From JAPPLB01 sp965218555 (GTDB lineage: Bacteria; Acidobacteriota; Terriglobia; Bryobacterales; UBA6623): 64,000 nucleotides of DNA. Position numbers and translations under genes: made by a program. Shown here piece after piece: positions 25,870 to 34,433 of this stretch (the stretch's first letter is position 1; each line of letters starts with the position of its first letter). The stretch spans positions 4,030,001 through 4,094,000 of the forward strand of contig OZ244625.1 of the NCBI GenBank assembly GCA_965218555.1, in the 5' to 3' direction. The notes under the pieces were generated by a model. The model worked only from the letters and a program-made list of their open reading frames with translations. It made no database searches and was not told where the DNA came from.

Positions 25870-26262
25870 CAGCCCGTGGGAAAAGTCACGTGGAAGGCGC
25901 GGCGGGCTTCTGCGGTCGCTCGGCGCGGAGTGAGGAGGATGGCGATCCGGGTGATCTCCTCCTTGCGAAGGAAAAAGCGAACGAAAAAGCGAACAACAAA
26001 GCCGGCGATCTTAGGCGGTCGGTGCGAAGAAAAAGCGCAGTCACGGTGGGCAGCAAGGTCAGCACCCTGGGAGCGCGGGCATCTTGCCCGCATCACCGCC
26101 GTCGGAAAAAAAAACGTCCGTCGCCCGAAGGGTTACGCGCCGCTTCCGGCCTACGAAGAAAAAGGCGTGGAGAGCGCAGCGCTGCGTTCCTGGAGCGGCC
26201 ACGCGTTACGCAATCGGCCCCAGGGCGCGTAACGCCGCCTGCGTGACTTTTGCCACGGGCTG
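25870..26262. repeat. TIR-bounded dispersed repeat, family B copy 1 (393 bp)
   Basis: Terminal inverted repeats of 21 bp with one mismatch: 25870-25890 against 26242-26262, core AAAAGTCACG. The interior matches the element at 29107-29430 in the same orientation, but with two extra blocks: one around 25968-26030 rich in GAACGAAAAAGC, and one around 26065-26105 holding the small hairpin GCGGGC-atctt-GCCCGC. Reading frames inside are low-complexity, arginine-rich and not credible as genes. It is MITE-like. It fills most of the gap between the anti-sigma gene and the methyltransferase. Confidence 0.65.
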
Positions 26263-26517
26263 TCTAGTGCGCCAAATACAACTGACGATTCTCGACCGGC
26301 ATGCTACATTGAGGGCGTATTCGGTTCGGGCCCGTTCGTGAGTTGGGGTGCGCGGGTAACTTGCTCCGGCCGATCACAAGACGCATCAACGCATCAAGGG
26401 GTGGAATGAAGTGATTCTTCATACCAGCCCGGCGTCCAGAGAGTAAACCGGTTCCCAACGAGCCACGTCTTAAAAATGAGCGTGTGTAGCGGTTTCACTC
26501 CAGGAGCGATCTTGACC

Positions 26518-27081
26518 ATGAAGGCTTGGTTTCCCATGCGATTCGCATCGGTATTGCTTCTTGTCTGCCTTGCCCCCACTGTCTGGGCCCAAGGCCCTGG
26601 TATCCTCACGAATCGGCTCGCCCCGTACGTACCCTCTCCGACGCCGGTTGTCGAGCGGATGTTGACCCTGGCCGATGTCTCCGAGCAAGATACCGTCTAT
26701 GACCTGGGCTCGGGAGACGGCCGCATCGTTGTCATGGCGGCACGGCAGTTCGGCGCCCAGGCCGTGGGCGTCGAGATTGACGAGAAGTTGGTTGAGCAGG
26801 CACGCGAGCGTATCAAGGAACTCAAGTTGGATGATCGTGCCCGGATCCTGCAGCAGGACCTGATGCAAGTGGACCTTTCACCCGCCTCCGTCGTGACGCT
26901 CTACCTGCTATGGTCTTCGAACAAGAAGCTCCGGCCCAACCTCGAGAAAGGCCTGCAAGCGGGTTCGCTCGTGGTTTCGCACGATTTCCGCATCGAGGGC
27001 TGGAAACCGATCAAAACCGAGAAGCTGACGGGGCAGGGAAGAAACCATACGATCTACCTCTACGAGATCGGTAAGCACTAA
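26518..27081 (+). CDS. Exported SAM-dependent methyltransferase
   Basis: About 187 residues. The ATG at 26518 has AGGAG 11 bases upstream and leads into a signal peptide (MRFASVLLLVCLAPTVWA). The catalytic core is a short class I Rossmann fold: motif I YDLGSGDGRIV, the acidic end of strand 2 in VGVEIDEKLVEQA, and DDRARILQQDLMQVDL. There are no target-recognition features, so the substrate is open. An export signal on a methyltransferase is unusual but is seen repeatedly in this 'class I SAM methyltransferase with signal peptide' group. It is monocistronic, and bracketed with the next two genes by the family B repeats. Confidence 0.78.
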   Translation: MKAWFPMRFASVLLLVCLAPTVWAQGPGILTNRLAPYVPSPTPVVERMLTLADVSEQDTVYDLGSGDGRIVVMAARQFGAQAVGVEIDEKLVEQARERIKELKLDDRARILQQDLMQVDLSPASVVTLYLLWSSNKKLRPNLEKGLQAGSLVVSHDFRIEGWKPIKTEKLTGQGRNHTIYLYEIGKH

Positions 27082-27268
27082 CCTGCATTCGGCCTGGAAC
27101 GCTCTGCGAGCTGTTTCGCCAGGCATTTTGAAGCCTGGATCACGGGCGGCGCTCCCAAGCGCTAGCGGCGCCGGCGGCGGCTACGATCCGGCCCACGCCC
27201 TTTGATTCAGGGCGGTCAAAACCGCTGAATGACAGCGGGGGGAAATCCCGGCAGCGCGCAGCGCTCCC

Positions 27269-28564
27269 TTACTCCACCTTCAGCGCCACCATCGTCATGT
27301 CATCCGTCTGAGGGGCACCGCCTGCGTGCTGCCTGACGGCTTCGAACGACCGCTCGATCACCTCCTCCGGAGACAGATCGCGAGCCGCCGTGACCACTTC
27401 CAATAAGCGCTCTTCGCCGAACTCTTCGAAGCGGCGGTTCATCGCTTCCGAGAAGCCGTCGGAGTAGATCACAAGCAGATCGCCCGAGTGAAGATCCAGG
27501 TGCGCCTCCTGATACGGGATCGATACCAGGATGCTCAGCACCGGTCCGCCGACATCAAGGGGCTGCACTTCCTTGTCGGAGAGCAGAATCGGCAGGTTGT
27601 GTCCGGCATTGGTGTAGTGGAGACGTCGGCCCGCGGGATCCAGCAGGGCGAAGAACAGTGTGACGAACTTGTCGGAGTCGGTGATTTGATACAGCAGCTC
27701 GTTCGATCGCTCGATGCACCGGGCGGCGGACGACTCGATGAGTGTCTGTCCACGCACCGTGGCCTGCGTGCAAGCCATCAACAGCGCTGCCGGCATGCCT
27801 TTGCCCGAGACATCGCCCAGGCAGATCGCATAGCGCTCCGCCGCCGGAAAATAGTCGTAGTAGTCACCGCCCACATTGCGGGCGGCGAGCGAACGTCCCG
27901 CGATCTGGTAGCCGGGAATCGTCGGCGGTCTTGTGGGCAGCAGCTTGTTCTGGATGTCGTGGGCCATCTTCAACTCTTGCTGCATGAGTTGAAGCGCCTT
28001 TTCTTCCTCGCCGAGACGCGCGTTCTCGATCACTTGCGCTGACTGAGCCGCGATGATCGCAAGAAGGCGTTGATCACTCTCGGTGAAACCCTCGTTTCCT
28101 CGTTTGTTGAACACGCTGAGAACACCGATCAAAAGGCCTTTGAGTCGCAGCGGAACGCACAGTAGCGAGTAAACGACGCCGTCTGTCTGACGTGTGGTAG
28201 CTCGAAAACGATCGTCCGTTGCAACGTCGTTGATGACGAGCGGCGCCTGGTTCTTGATGATCCAACCGACGACCTGATCACTCAGTCGAAAGGGATTGCT
28301 CTGCATGTCCGCCTCGACTTTGCGAACCATTGTGCGCAAGGCGGCGGCTTCATCCGGGCCGCTCAACATGAGAACGGCGGCCTGCTCGACACGCAGGTGC
28401 TTGACGCACTTCCGGACCACCAGATTGACGACCGCGTCCAGCGACGAGGCCGAGGATACCGCCGTCGCGACCTCATTGAGAATCGACAACTCCTCGACAG
28501 CTCGTCGTAATCGGCCGTTTTCCGCTTCGAGGCGATCCAGCTTGGCTTGATGATCGTCGGACAT
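27269..28564 (-). CDS. GAF domain - PP2C (SpoIIE/RsbU-type) protein phosphatase
   Basis: About 431 residues; start ATG 28564 (MSDDHQAKLDRLEAENGRL). A short coiled coil (residues 1-35) is followed by a GAF sensor domain (about 35-190; VVGWIIKNQAPLVINDVATD, YSLLCVPLRLKGLLIGVLSV). After a linker helix comes a SpoIIE-type phosphatase (about 220-430) with the metal-binding Asp in NVGGDYYDYF and in LGDVSGKGMPAALLM, and SDGFSEAMN and DDMTMVALKV near the end. Such proteins dephosphorylate anti-sigma antagonists or act in partner-switching stress responses. No RsbV/RsbW partner is in this window. Confidence 0.9.
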   Translation of the reverse strand: MSDDHQAKLDRLEAENGRLRRAVEELSILNEVATAVSSASSLDAVVNLVVRKCVKHLRVEQAAVLMLSGPDEAAALRTMVRKVEADMQSNPFRLSDQVVGWIIKNQAPLVINDVATDDRFRATTRQTDGVVYSLLCVPLRLKGLLIGVLSVFNKRGNEGFTESDQRLLAIIAAQSAQVIENARLGEEEKALQLMQQELKMAHDIQNKLLPTRPPTIPGYQIAGRSLAARNVGGDYYDYFPAAERYAICLGDVSGKGMPAALLMACTQATVRGQTLIESSAARCIERSNELLYQITDSDKFVTLFFALLDPAGRRLHYTNAGHNLPILLSDKEVQPLDVGGPVLSILVSIPYQEAHLDLHSGDLLVIYSDGFSEAMNRRFEEFGEERLLEVVTAARDLSPEEVIERSFEAVRQHAGGAPQTDDMTMVALKVE

Positions 28565-28766
28565 TGTCAGACCGGCGCGGGGCACAGAACCACCATCACC
28601 ATGAATCTCACTGGCGACCTTAGCGGCCTCTCTACGGGGAAGTCAATCAGGAGCAGGTTTTCCCAAGGTCAAGAACGGCTTCTCCGGCGAAAACATTCAG
28701 ACGAGGACAGCGTCGGAGAGAACGGTGCGGGCGTTTCTCCATGCCGGACCTCTGGGCGGCGGGTTT

Positions 28767-29057
28767 TCAGTAGGCCAGCGTGCCCGTGCGGGGTACTTCT
28801 TCATCGTTCGGCAGATACAAGGTTTGGCAGCGCTCGCAACGATAAACTTCGTTGCCGGCTGCCAACATCCCTTGGACTTCACCGCCGAACTCATACCAAC
28901 GCTTGAGATGGCCTGCGCAGATCTTCTTCTTCAGAGGCTCGTTGCAGGCTCGCTGACGGAGCTTTCTCTTCTTTACCTTCGTGCCGTCGGCGAGGGTGGA
29001 AACCAGATAAGGATCAGGGGTCTCAACGACCTCGGTCGTTGTTTCTGCTTCAGCCAT
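28767..29057 (-). CDS. Small conserved protein with zinc-ribbon-like cysteines
   Basis: 96 residues, start ATG 29057. The N-terminal third is acidic and Thr/Glu-rich. The C-terminal part carries CNEP...CAGH, a tract KRWYEFGGEVQGML, and CERCQTLYLP, so a C-x(n)-C/H...C-x2-C metal-binding ribbon is likely. I know of no function. It has a sensible start, length and composition for a real gene and is not a shadow of another frame. It stands between the phosphatase and the family B repeat. Confidence 0.65.
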   Translation of the reverse strand: MAEAETTTEVVETPDPYLVSTLADGTKVKKRKLRQRACNEPLKKKICAGHLKRWYEFGGEVQGMLAAGNEVYRCERCQTLYLPNDEEVPRTGTLAY

Positions 29058-29106
29058 GAGTCTGCGCCGCGCAGGGCGAAATCGAGTATATCAAACATCG
29101 GTTAAA

Positions 29107-29430
29107 AGCTCGTGGTGGAAGTCCCGTGGAAGGCGCGGCGGGCTCCCGTGGTTGCTCGGCGCGGAGTGGCGAGGATGGCGATCCGGGTCGATCTGCTCCG
29201 ACGAATGACAAAGCTGACGGCCTGGGCGGTCGCTGCGAAGAAAAAGCGCGGTCACGGTGGGCAGCAAGGTCAGCACCGCCATCGGGAAAAAATGTCCGTC
29301 GCCCAAAGGGTTACACGCCGCTTGCGGCCAGTGGCGCGGAGGGCGCGGCGCCGCGTTTCTGGAGCGGCCAGGCGTTACTCCATCGGCCCCAGGGCGCGTA
29401 ACGCCGCCCGCGTGACTTGCACCAGGGGCT
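29107..29430. repeat. TIR-bounded dispersed repeat, family B copy 2 (324 bp)
   Basis: The ends 29107-29126 and 29411-29430 are imperfect inverted repeats (about 16 of 20). The interior is largely collinear with 25870-26262 (shared GGAAGGCGCGGCGGGC, GAGGATGGCGATCCGGGT, AAGGTCAGCACC, CGGCCCCAGGGCGCGTAACG), minus its two inserted blocks. It lies directly upstream of the MoxR gene and could provide its leader. Confidence 0.62.
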
Positions 29431-29534
29431 GTTATGCCACGGCCGCCGCCTCTTGGGCACGCCGCTGCGCAAATCCATCCGCAAGCATGCGGCCTGCCCA
29501 TTCACGCTCGGTCCGCAACGATAGAATAGTCAAG

Positions 29535-30386
29535 ATGAGTTCCGCCTCCTCCGATACCGGCCGCTCCGTCGACATGGAAGGCGTGACTCTGTATCTCGCC
29601 CATCCCGATGTGATTCCTGTCAGATGGGTCGGCCAGGAGGAGCTGGTCCGCCAGCTTCAGGCGGCTTGGCTCACCATCCACGAGCACGACCTGCCCATGA
29701 CGCCTCGGTTGCTCGGCAAGCCCGGCGTCGGTAAGACGACCCTCGCCTACGCCACGGCCAAGAAAATGGGCCGCGATGTCTATATCATGCAGGCGACGCT
29801 CGACACCCGCCCGGAAGACCTGCTGATTACGCCGGTCATCGAGGGCGAAGGCCGTCTTCGCTATGTCGCCTCGCCGCTCGTGACAGCCATGATCCGGGGC
29901 GGCGTCTGCATTCTCGACGAAGGCAACCGCATGAGTGAAAAAAGCTGGGCATCGCTCGCGCCCCTGCTCGATATTCGCCGCTACGTCGAATCCATCGTCG
30001 CCGGCATCAAGATTCATGCTCATCGCGACTTCCGCATGACCGCCACGATGAACGACGATGCTTCCACGTTCGAGCTGCCCGAGTACATCCACTCCCGTCT
30101 GCAACCGCAGATCATGGTCGATTTCCCCGAGCGGGATGAAGAGAAGGCCATCCTCACCGAGAACCTGCCCTTCGCCGATGACGCGGTCCTCGACTACGTT
30201 ACGGACTTCCTCCAAGCCGCTCACGTCGCCGACGAACGGTACACCGCCCGCGACGGCATCAACATCGGCCGCTTCGCCATGAAGCTCCAGTCCTCCGGCA
30301 ACGGCGCCAGCCAGGACAAGTGTCTGCACACCGCGATCCTGCAGACGCTGGGGCAAGAGGCGCTCCGATATGCCCCCGGCAAGTGA
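29535..30386 (+). CDS. MoxR-family AAA+ ATPase
   Basis: About 283 residues. The frame is open further upstream through the repeat, but ATG 29535 (MSSASSDTGRSVDMEGV) is the first credible start. Walker A is LGKPGVGKTTLAYA, Walker B is VCILDEGNRM, sensor 1 is MTATMNDD, and an arginine finger region is HSRLQPQIMVDFPERDEE. MoxR ATPases act as chaperones that mature or regulate partner proteins, usually encoded next door. Here the partner is the 638-residue protein whose ATG lies inside this gene (17-bp overlap), so the two are translationally coupled. No VWA-domain protein, the classical MoxR partner, is nearby. Confidence 0.88.
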   Translation: MSSASSDTGRSVDMEGVTLYLAHPDVIPVRWVGQEELVRQLQAAWLTIHEHDLPMTPRLLGKPGVGKTTLAYATAKKMGRDVYIMQATLDTRPEDLLITPVIEGEGRLRYVASPLVTAMIRGGVCILDEGNRMSEKSWASLAPLLDIRRYVESIVAGIKIHAHRDFRMTATMNDDASTFELPEYIHSRLQPQIMVDFPERDEEKAILTENLPFADDAVLDYVTDFLQAAHVADERYTARDGINIGRFAMKLQSSGNGASQDKCLHTAILQTLGQEALRYAPGK

Positions 30387-32286
30387 TCTCTCCGATCTGC
30401 GCCGCGGCTCCATCTGCTATCTCCCGGTCGTGCCGGGCAGGCTCGAGTTTGCTCGACACGTCCGCGAGCGGATCCTGAGCGCCAAGCCGCAATTCGTCGC
30501 TGTCGACCTTCCCGTCACTCTCGCATCCTGCTACGAACGAGCCATCGAGCGGCTGCCCGAGCTTTCCGTCATCATCTATGACGACGAAGCGGCCGACCGG
30601 GCGGTCTATGAAACGGTCGAGCCCGCCGACCCCTTCGTCGAGGCCGTGCGCACCGCCAAGGAGGTCAACGCCAGGACCGTTTTTCTCGACCCTGATGTTG
30701 CCGAGCGTTCCGCCACGCCTGATTCCTATCCCGATTCCTACGCCGTCGAACGAATCGGTTTTCCGCAGTACATCGCGTCCTATCGCAAGAGCGCCCGTGA
30801 GTGGAGAGGCAGCCTCGCTGTTCACGCTGAAGCGCTGGCGTCGCAACTTCAGAACATCGACCCTGAAGCCGAAAAGGTCGTCGTTGTGGCTCTGAAGCTT
30901 CTCGACCCTCTGCTCGAAGCGATGGAGCGCCCGCAGGCCCGCCCGCTGCGCAAGGTCAGGCGCAAGGGAGTTCGGCTGCTCAATCTCCACCCGGAGTGCC
31001 TCACCGAAGTGCTCACCGAGATGCCTTTCCTGCAAAGCATCTACGAAGCGCGGCGCCACGGCCGGCCCCCGGCTCCCGACAAGCCGCCCATCGAAACGAA
31101 ACAGGTTCGCGGCTTTTCTCTCATCGGTGCTCCCGCCGAAGATCCGAAGCAAGGCGCGGTTGCCCGCGGTTCGCAAGAACCGCTCGACCGACAGCGCCTT
31201 CACCTCCGCCTCTTCCGCGAAGCGCAACGCGTCTACGAAAAGAACACCGGCGAATCGGTTGCTCTGTGGCAGAGGCGGATTTGGAGCCGCTACGCGCGCA
31301 ATCTCGCCATGACGCAGGGAGAGCTCCTCGGCGGCCTGTTCGAGCTGACCGTCGCCGCCCGGTCCACCATCGACGACAACATGGCCTGGGAGATGTGGGA
31401 GATGGCCGGAGCCTATGCCCACCAGAAAACCGCAACCGATCTCATGACCGTCAAGCTCTCGGGTGAGCAAATGTGGCTTGATACCCGCCGCATTCGTATC
31501 CGCCGCCGACTCCCTCGGCGGAAGGCCGGCATGCGCCCAACCGGCCTCAAAGGGCGCAAGGGAGAAAAGACGCCCGGTGAATGGCGCGAGCGATGGTCCG
31601 GCTTCTCAATCTGCTCCTATCCGCCCGAGGACCTCGTCATCGAAAACTACGGTCACTTCCTCAAGAAGAAGGGCAAGAGCATCCTCTCTGAAGAGCGCTC
31701 CCACACTGAGCCGTTCACCACCTCATTGCTCGACGGTATCGACCTCCGAGAAACGCTCCGCAACTGGCATGAGAAGAAGATCTACGTGCGCTCCTGGCAA
31801 CGCGTCTCCGGCGATGTCGGCGCGCTGGTGCTGATCTTCGACGAAGACCGAGACGATCGCTACTCCTACTGCCTCACCTGGCTCGGCGAGCATCAGAACG
31901 AATCCGACATGGCCTTCTACGCCACCGACCCGTTCAAGAATATCGTCGGGCCCGGCATCGGCCGCTCCGAATACGGCGGGCTTCTCCTCAACCTTCCTTC
32001 AGGACGCATGATGGACGTCTGGCACGACCCCGATTACCTGTTCACCGAGTCCAAGCCGGAACTCCTGCTGCTCGCCGCGCTCGACTATTCGATCGAAAAG
32101 CTCGTCGTCTACGTCGCGGCGAAGCCGCCCCGCTCCATATTTCGAAGCATTGCCGCCCGCATGGGCATGAAGATCATCTACATCCCCATCGGCCAACTCT
32201 CCCCCGTGGCCCTGAAGAAAATCAGGGTCATGCACGTCCTCGACGGACACGACAAACGCGCCGCTGCCAAAGACTACATCCGGTGA
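30370..32286 (+). CDS. Unrecognised 638-residue partner of the MoxR ATPase, possibly TraB/DUF5682-like at the N-terminus
   Basis: I do not recognise this protein with certainty. Its ATG is inside the MoxR gene. The first about 160 residues alternate strands and helices (ICYLPVVPGRLEFARHVRER, KPQFVAVDLPVTLASCYERA, LPELSVIIYDDE) in a way that recalls the TraB/ChaN-TIKI fold and the DUF5682 proteins known to accompany MoxR-VWA systems; this is pattern resemblance only. The middle (about 260-430) is helical and strongly basic (RIRIRRRLPRRKAGMR). The C-terminal part (about 480-638) is alpha/beta (VGALVLIFDEDRDDRY, LLLLAALDYSIEKLVVYVAAKP). There is no signal peptide or membrane helix, so it is cytoplasmic. 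No VWA MIDAS motif was found. Confidence 0.72.
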   Translation: MPPASDLSDLRRGSICYLPVVPGRLEFARHVRERILSAKPQFVAVDLPVTLASCYERAIERLPELSVIIYDDEAADRAVYETVEPADPFVEAVRTAKEVNARTVFLDPDVAERSATPDSYPDSYAVERIGFPQYIASYRKSAREWRGSLAVHAEALASQLQNIDPEAEKVVVVALKLLDPLLEAMERPQARPLRKVRRKGVRLLNLHPECLTEVLTEMPFLQSIYEARRHGRPPAPDKPPIETKQVRGFSLIGAPAEDPKQGAVARGSQEPLDRQRLHLRLFREAQRVYEKNTGESVALWQRRIWSRYARNLAMTQGELLGGLFELTVAARSTIDDNMAWEMWEMAGAYAHQKTATDLMTVKLSGEQMWLDTRRIRIRRRLPRRKAGMRPTGLKGRKGEKTPGEWRERWSGFSICSYPPEDLVIENYGHFLKKKGKSILSEERSHTEPFTTSLLDGIDLRETLRNWHEKKIYVRSWQRVSGDVGALVLIFDEDRDDRYSYCLTWLGEHQNESDMAFYATDPFKNIVGPGIGRSEYGGLLLNLPSGRMMDVWHDPDYLFTESKPELLLLAALDYSIEKLVVYVAAKPPRSIFRSIAARMGMKIIYIPIGQLSPVALKKIRVMHVLDGHDKRAAAKDYIR

Positions 32287-32430
32287 CGGCGCGCGGTTGC
32301 AGCGGCCGCCGCGTGGAGAGAAAAGCCGGCCGGCTCGAGACCACCTCGGCGCGGGCCGCCTTGATCCGCGTTCCTGCAACATTGCTAGGATGAATCCGGA
32401 TCTTCTCCCTGCGTGCTCTTCCGGATCGAT

Positions 32431-33600
32431 ATGCGAGCCCTGTTCACGCCTGTCGCACTGACGCTGACCTTCATCCCCGTTGCCTTCGCCGATCATCACA
32501 CCCAAGCTGTCCAGAACGTGGTCGTTTATCGGCAGGCGGCCCGTTTTGGCGGCTGGCCGGCGAATCACGGCATCTGGTCGTGGGGGGATGAAATCGTCGC
32601 CGGCTTCGAGGCCGGCCACTACAAGTACAGCGAGCGCAGCCACGCGATCGACTACACGCGGCCCGCCGAACACCTCCTGGCGCGAAGCCTCGATGGCGGC
32701 GAGACCTGGTCCATCGAAAAGCCCGAGAGCCTGCTTCCGCCGCCGGGAACGAAGATGGCCAACGTCCCCACGGAACCTGGCGGAAAGCCTGCCGTCGACT
32801 GTCCCCTGGCCATCGACTTCACTCACCCGGATTTCGCCTTGACCATCCGCATGGCGAGCCATCAGAACGGGCCGTCCCGCTTCTACTACTCCTACGACCG
32901 CTGCAAGACCTGGAACGGTCCCTTCAAGTTTCCTGATTTTGGAGAAGCCGGTGTGGCGGCGCGCACGGACTACCTGGTCAACGGCAAGCACGATCTGACC
33001 GCCTTCGTGACCGTTTCCAAGCCGAATGCCCGCGAGGGACGCCCGGTGTGCGTCCGTACGAGAGACGGCGGCAGGAGTTGGCAGATGCTGGCCTATATCG
33101 GACCGCAGCCCCCCGGGCGCGACTATGCCATCATGCCCGCTTCGGTGCGGCTTGCAAAAAACAGCATCCTCACCCTATTCCGCCGGCGCCATTGGATCGA
33201 GGCTTGGCGTTCCGACGATGACGGGCGCTGGTGGACGTTCAAGAACATCCCCGTGCCCGACACCGGCCGCGGCAATCCACCCAGCCTCACGAAACTCGAG
33301 GATGGCCGCCTGGCGCTCGTCTATGGTTTTCGAGCCGAGCCCTACGGCATCCGCGCCAAGATCAGCAGTGACAACGGCGAAACCTGGAGCGACTCTATCG
33401 TGCTTCGCGAAGACGGCGGCAATTGGGATTTGGGTTACCCTCGCACGGTGCAACGGACCGACGGAAGGCTTGTGACCGTGTACTACTACAACAACGCGCC
33501 CAACGCCGAGAGGTTCATCGGCGGCACGATCTGGGATCCCGGCAAGGGTCAAGGCCTGGCCCGGCAAGTTATTCTTAGTTCGGAAGGAACCGCACCATGA
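32431..33600 (+). CDS. Secreted BNR/Asp-box sialidase-like protein
   Basis: About 389 residues, ATG 32431, signal peptide MRALFTPVALTLTFIPVAFA. Five Asp-box-like motifs (S/T-x-D-x-G-x-x-W) are spread along it: SLDGGETWSIE, SYDRCKTWNG, TRDGGRSWQM, SDDDGRWWTF and SSDNGETWSD. This indicates a six-bladed sialidase-type propeller. Residues for full sialidase activity cannot be confirmed, so it may act on other glycans. Its stop overlaps the next ATG by 4 bp (ATGA), giving an operon with the sugar isomerase-like gene. Confidence 0.8.
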   Translation: MRALFTPVALTLTFIPVAFADHHTQAVQNVVVYRQAARFGGWPANHGIWSWGDEIVAGFEAGHYKYSERSHAIDYTRPAEHLLARSLDGGETWSIEKPESLLPPPGTKMANVPTEPGGKPAVDCPLAIDFTHPDFALTIRMASHQNGPSRFYYSYDRCKTWNGPFKFPDFGEAGVAARTDYLVNGKHDLTAFVTVSKPNAREGRPVCVRTRDGGRSWQMLAYIGPQPPGRDYAIMPASVRLAKNSILTLFRRRHWIEAWRSDDDGRWWTFKNIPVPDTGRGNPPSLTKLEDGRLALVYGFRAEPYGIRAKISSDNGETWSDSIVLREDGGNWDLGYPRTVQRTDGRLVTVYYYNNAPNAERFIGGTIWDPGKGQGLARQVILSSEGTAP

Positions 33601-34433
33601 CAACGAGCACCCGACGCAACTTCATCGCCGGCGCGACCGCTCTGGCCGCTTCCCCGGCGCTTCCGGCGGCCGCTTCCGCCAATCACTACTGGAGCGACGT
33701 TCGGCTGGCGGTGGCAACGTATTCGCTGCGCAAGTTCAGCCGCTCGCAAGCGATCGCGATTGTCAAGGATCTCGGCATCAAGTACGTCAACGTCAAGTCA
33801 TTCCACATGCCGTATTACCTGTCGAAAGAAGATCTTGCGGCGGCCCGTAAGGAATTTGAAGACACCGGGTTGACGATCGTTTCCGGTGGCAATATCGGCC
33901 TTGGCGAAGACGACGAAGATTTCGTCCGTTTTCACCTCGAGTACGCCAAGAACGCGGGCTTTCCCACGGTCGTTTGCGCGCCGACCCACAACAATCTCGG
34001 CTACGTCGAGAAGTATGCCGAAAAGTTCGATCTGAAGATCGCGATCCACAACCACGGCCCCGAGGACAAGTATTACCCCAATGGCGCAAGCGTCCTCAAG
34101 CGGGTCAAGAACATGGGTCCGCGCATGGGACTCTGTCTCGATCTCGGTCACGCCTCGCGGACAGGCGTCGACGTCATCGAAGAGATCGAGATGGCCGGCG
34201 ACCGTCTCCACGACATCCACATGAAGGATCTCGCGCACTTCTCAGACAGAGGCAGTCAGGTCGAGGTCGGCAAGGGCAAGCTGCCGGTCGCGGGGGTGTT
34301 CGCGACGCTCAAGAAAATGAACTATCAGGGCGTCGTCGGACTGGAGTATGAAATCAACCCCAACGCTCCGCAGGCCGGCATGGCCGAATCGTTCGCTTAC
34401 ATGCGCGGCGTACTCGACGGGCAGCGCAGCTAG
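33597..34433 (+). CDS. Sugar phosphate isomerase/epimerase (xylose isomerase-like TIM barrel), exported
   Basis: 278 residues. It has a twin-arginine-like signal (STRRNFIAGATALAASPALPAAASA) and an AP-endonuclease-2/xylose isomerase-like TIM barrel. Metal-ligand candidates are visible in LKIAIHNHGPED, MGLCLDLGHASRTG, RLHDIHMKDLAH and VVGLEYEINPN. Such proteins are frequent next to Bryobacterales glycan-degrading genes. Translationally coupled to the sialidase-like gene upstream (4-bp ATGA overlap). The 3' ends of this gene and of the NHL gene overlap by 4 bp. Confidence 0.84.
   Translation: MTTSTRRNFIAGATALAASPALPAAASANHYWSDVRLAVATYSLRKFSRSQAIAIVKDLGIKYVNVKSFHMPYYLSKEDLAAARKEFEDTGLTIVSGGNIGLGEDDEDFVRFHLEYAKNAGFPTVVCAPTHNNLGYVEKYAEKFDLKIAIHNHGPEDKYYPNGASVLKRVKNMGPRMGLCLDLGHASRTGVDVIEEIEMAGDRLHDIHMKDLAHFSDRGSQVEVGKGKLPVAGVFATLKKMNYQGVVGLEYEINPNAPQAGMAESFAYMRGVLDGQRS

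Noticed and set aside
25803..26246. Rightward frames inside the family B repeats as small genes
   Set aside because: The two repeat copies do not keep the same frame, the composition is arginine-rich and low-complexity, and the ends are inverted repeats.
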